25,553 bases of DNA, taken from NCBI GenBank assembly GCA_002104895.1, contig MCFG01000593.1, positions 1 to 25,553 of the forward strand. Direction: 5' to 3'. Shown in pieces: positions 24,000 through 25,553 of the stretch (positions within the stretch are counted from its first letter, which is position 1; every line of letters starts with the position of its first letter). The translations under genes were made by a program, and so were the position numbers. This DNA comes from Anaeromyces robustus (Eukaryota; Neocallimastigomycota; Neocallimastigomycetes; Neocallimastigales; Neocallimastigaceae). The notes beneath the pieces were generated by a model, which did no database searches, was not told where the DNA came from, and saw only the letters and a program-made list of their open reading frames with translations.

Positions 24000-24281
24000 T
24001 TAATTAGTGGAGACATTATTCCAAACGGAAACTAATGCCGTTGAAAATAAAACAATTTTTTGACAATCTCTAATTTTATATCCTTTTGACCATCCTTCCT
24101 CTACATTCCATTCTAATTCTTTTAAGTAATAACCTTTTATGATATATAATATATCCAGATTGTTTCCTTTGAAGTCAAATTCTACAATATTAATATAAAT
24201 TTCAATAGAGGTTTGTTAGAAACTATTCTTGTTACTGTAGATGGTGTAAAGAAATCAGAGTAAGAACTAACTCTACTTAAA
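24000..24281 (-). pseudogene. Frameshifted coding remnant, unknown family
   Basis: GC content rises visibly against the flanks. One minus-strand frame (24215-24002, stop TAA at 24002-24000) reads for 71 residues with normal protein composition, including IVEFDFKGNNLDILYI, KGYYLKELEWNVEEGWSKGY and KIRDCQKIVLFSTALVSVW. A second frame just upstream, ending at 24182, reads SRVSSYSDFFTPSTVTRIVS. The two overlap out of register and no GT-AG intron joins them in phase, so a frameshift or decay is the simplest reading. I do not recognise the family. A live gene with an unrecognised intron is still possible. Confidence 0.4.
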
Positions 24282-24397
24282 TTTATTACATAAAGGAATA
24301 TATAAAAATAAATAATTTAAAAAAAAATTTTTAATAGGTTTTTTAAATAACATATATTATTATTATTTTTTCCCTTTAATTCTATATATATTTGATT

Positions 24398-24466
24398 TAA
24401 TAGTCAAAATTGTCATCATCACTAGTATTACGATTTGAAAAATAATAAAGAGAGTATGCTTTATTT
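24398..24466 (-). pseudogene. Short C-terminal-like coding remnant
   Basis: A 22-codon minus-strand frame, KAYSLYYFSNRN then TSDDDNFDY and TAA, lies between stops upstream of the preceding remnant. It has mixed composition and an acidic end like a true C-terminus. It is too short to classify and may belong to the same decayed locus. Confidence 0.2.
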
Positions 24467-25142
24467 TAAAATATATGAAAGAGATATTTTTTTAAAAAAA
24501 AAATATTAAAAATTCTAAAAATATAAGTATTAAAATTATTTATTTCAATATTAATTATGAATTAAATACAATTGGAATGAATTTTGATTGATTTTTATAA
24601 TTTTTGAAAGAAAAAATTAGATGACTATAAATTTGCTTATAATTTTTTTTTAATACTTTAATTAATTAAAATGATTATAAAGTAACTTCTTTTATCTTTA
24701 TACTCCCCATTAAATATTATCAATGATTTCTTTTCATATATATATATATATAATTTAATGATAATATAATAGGCATTAAAGAATTATTAAATTAAATATA
24801 TATAATTTATGTCCTAGTGCTATGAATTTGTGTTTATTTTTCCCCTTTCCATTTATTAATCAATTTTTCATTTTATATAATCTTCTTTAATTTTTCTATC
24901 ATTATTATTAGAATTAAAAGTGATTTTCTTCAAATTATTTAAATATATGTCTTTTTTCATTTATTATTATAAAAATAATATTTTAATTAATAAAAAAAGT
25001 TTAATTGTAATAAAATTTTATCAATATATATGTACTTTAAAAAAAAATTTCAATAGTAAATTTATTATTTTTTAGTAGGGAAAGTGTCACAATATTATTA
25101 TTATTTTTAGTAATCAATTTAATTATTTCATCAAGTATTAGT

Positions 25143-25553
25143 CTACTTCAGGACTGAAATATTGTAATTATGAAAAAATATATTTCCATATATATCTAAT
25201 ATATTTAAATTTCTAGCTGATTTTAATAAAGAGCTTAATGAACATAATCTATTACCTGTTAAATATAATAAAAAAATTTTATACGTTTAGCTTTATAATG
25301 AGGAAAATCATCACTAAGTCGAATGGAGAATACACCATTGGTACAAACGGTTTCGTTTACTTTAAATATACAAAAATTAGAAATACATAATTTAAACGGT
25401 ATTATTCGATTAAATAAATTCAAAATTTTAAAATCAAAAAATATATTAAATAGATTTTCAACTACCACTGTTCGAATATGGGTCTTGTAGACTAGACCTA
25501 TTATTAAGTACATATATAAAATATATAAATATACTAAGAGTCTCGACGTCGAA
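25143..25553 (-). pseudogene. Partial coding remnant at the right edge, two frames
   Basis: A minus-strand frame runs from the window edge to a stop near 25259 and includes FKVNETVCTNGVFSIRLSDD and FPHYKAKRI. A second minus-strand frame, 25286-25143, continues with TGNRLCSLSSLLKSARNLNI then LDIYGN before TAG, and overlaps the first out of register. Local GC is higher than in the spacer. The VCTNGVFSI segment is faintly like the TDG-x-SxS region of TnpB/Fanzor nucleases, and the second part is faintly like a Leu-rich repeat. Neither is strong enough for a call. The 5' end lies outside the window. Confidence 0.35.

Noticed and set aside
25543-25552. TCGACGTCGA palindrome at the extreme right edge, unusually GC-rich
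   Set aside because: Ten bases at the window end cannot be interpreted without the continuing sequence.

Overview
The window is extremely AT-rich DNA from a eukaryote. It carries four protein-coding loci broken by short AT-rich introns, separated by low-complexity spacer made of A/T homopolymers and tri-, tetra- and heptanucleotide microsatellites. Proteins rich in Asn, Gln and Thr runs, many introns per gene, donors of the GTAAGT/GTATAT/GTAATT kind, and a gene of a fungal family typified by yeast YML020W together suggest an anaerobic gut fungus (Neocallimastigomycota). A dictyostelid-like genome is the main alternative on composition, but the intron density (13 exons in the deacetylase gene) and the YML020W relative favour a fungus. 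This is inference from sequence style, not a database result.

Layout. 1-3572 is spacer with microsatellites and one inverted repeat. 3573-7876 (minus, 5 exons) encodes a YML020W-type alpha/beta-hydrolase with a presequence-like N-terminus. 7877-9279 is spacer. 9280-16354 (minus, modelled as 10 exons) begins with a divergent MPN domain resembling Abraxas/Abro1 and continues into a very long disordered region with a tandem Arg-Asp repeat; the join between the two halves is in frame but should be tested. 16355-17469 is spacer. 17470-19534 (minus, 6 exons) encodes an endocytic adaptor with two EH domains, a poly-Asn linker carrying repeated SFF motifs, and a C-terminal coiled coil. 19535-20060 is a divergent promoter region. 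20061-23170 (plus, 13 exons) encodes a class I (Rpd3/HDAC1-type) histone deacetylase homologue. 23171-25553 is spacer with frameshifted remnants of minus-strand coding sequence.

The genes do not form a pathway; this looks like ordinary nuclear gene order. The most notable observation is in the deacetylase homologue. All zinc ligands and the catalytic Tyr are kept, but the second active-site His and both charge-relay Asp residues are Asn, and the Phe of the substrate tunnel is Cys. This predicts a pseudo-deacetylase or an altered chemistry. All exon joins were derived by hand and checked for reading phase; every gene model closes to a whole number of codons.
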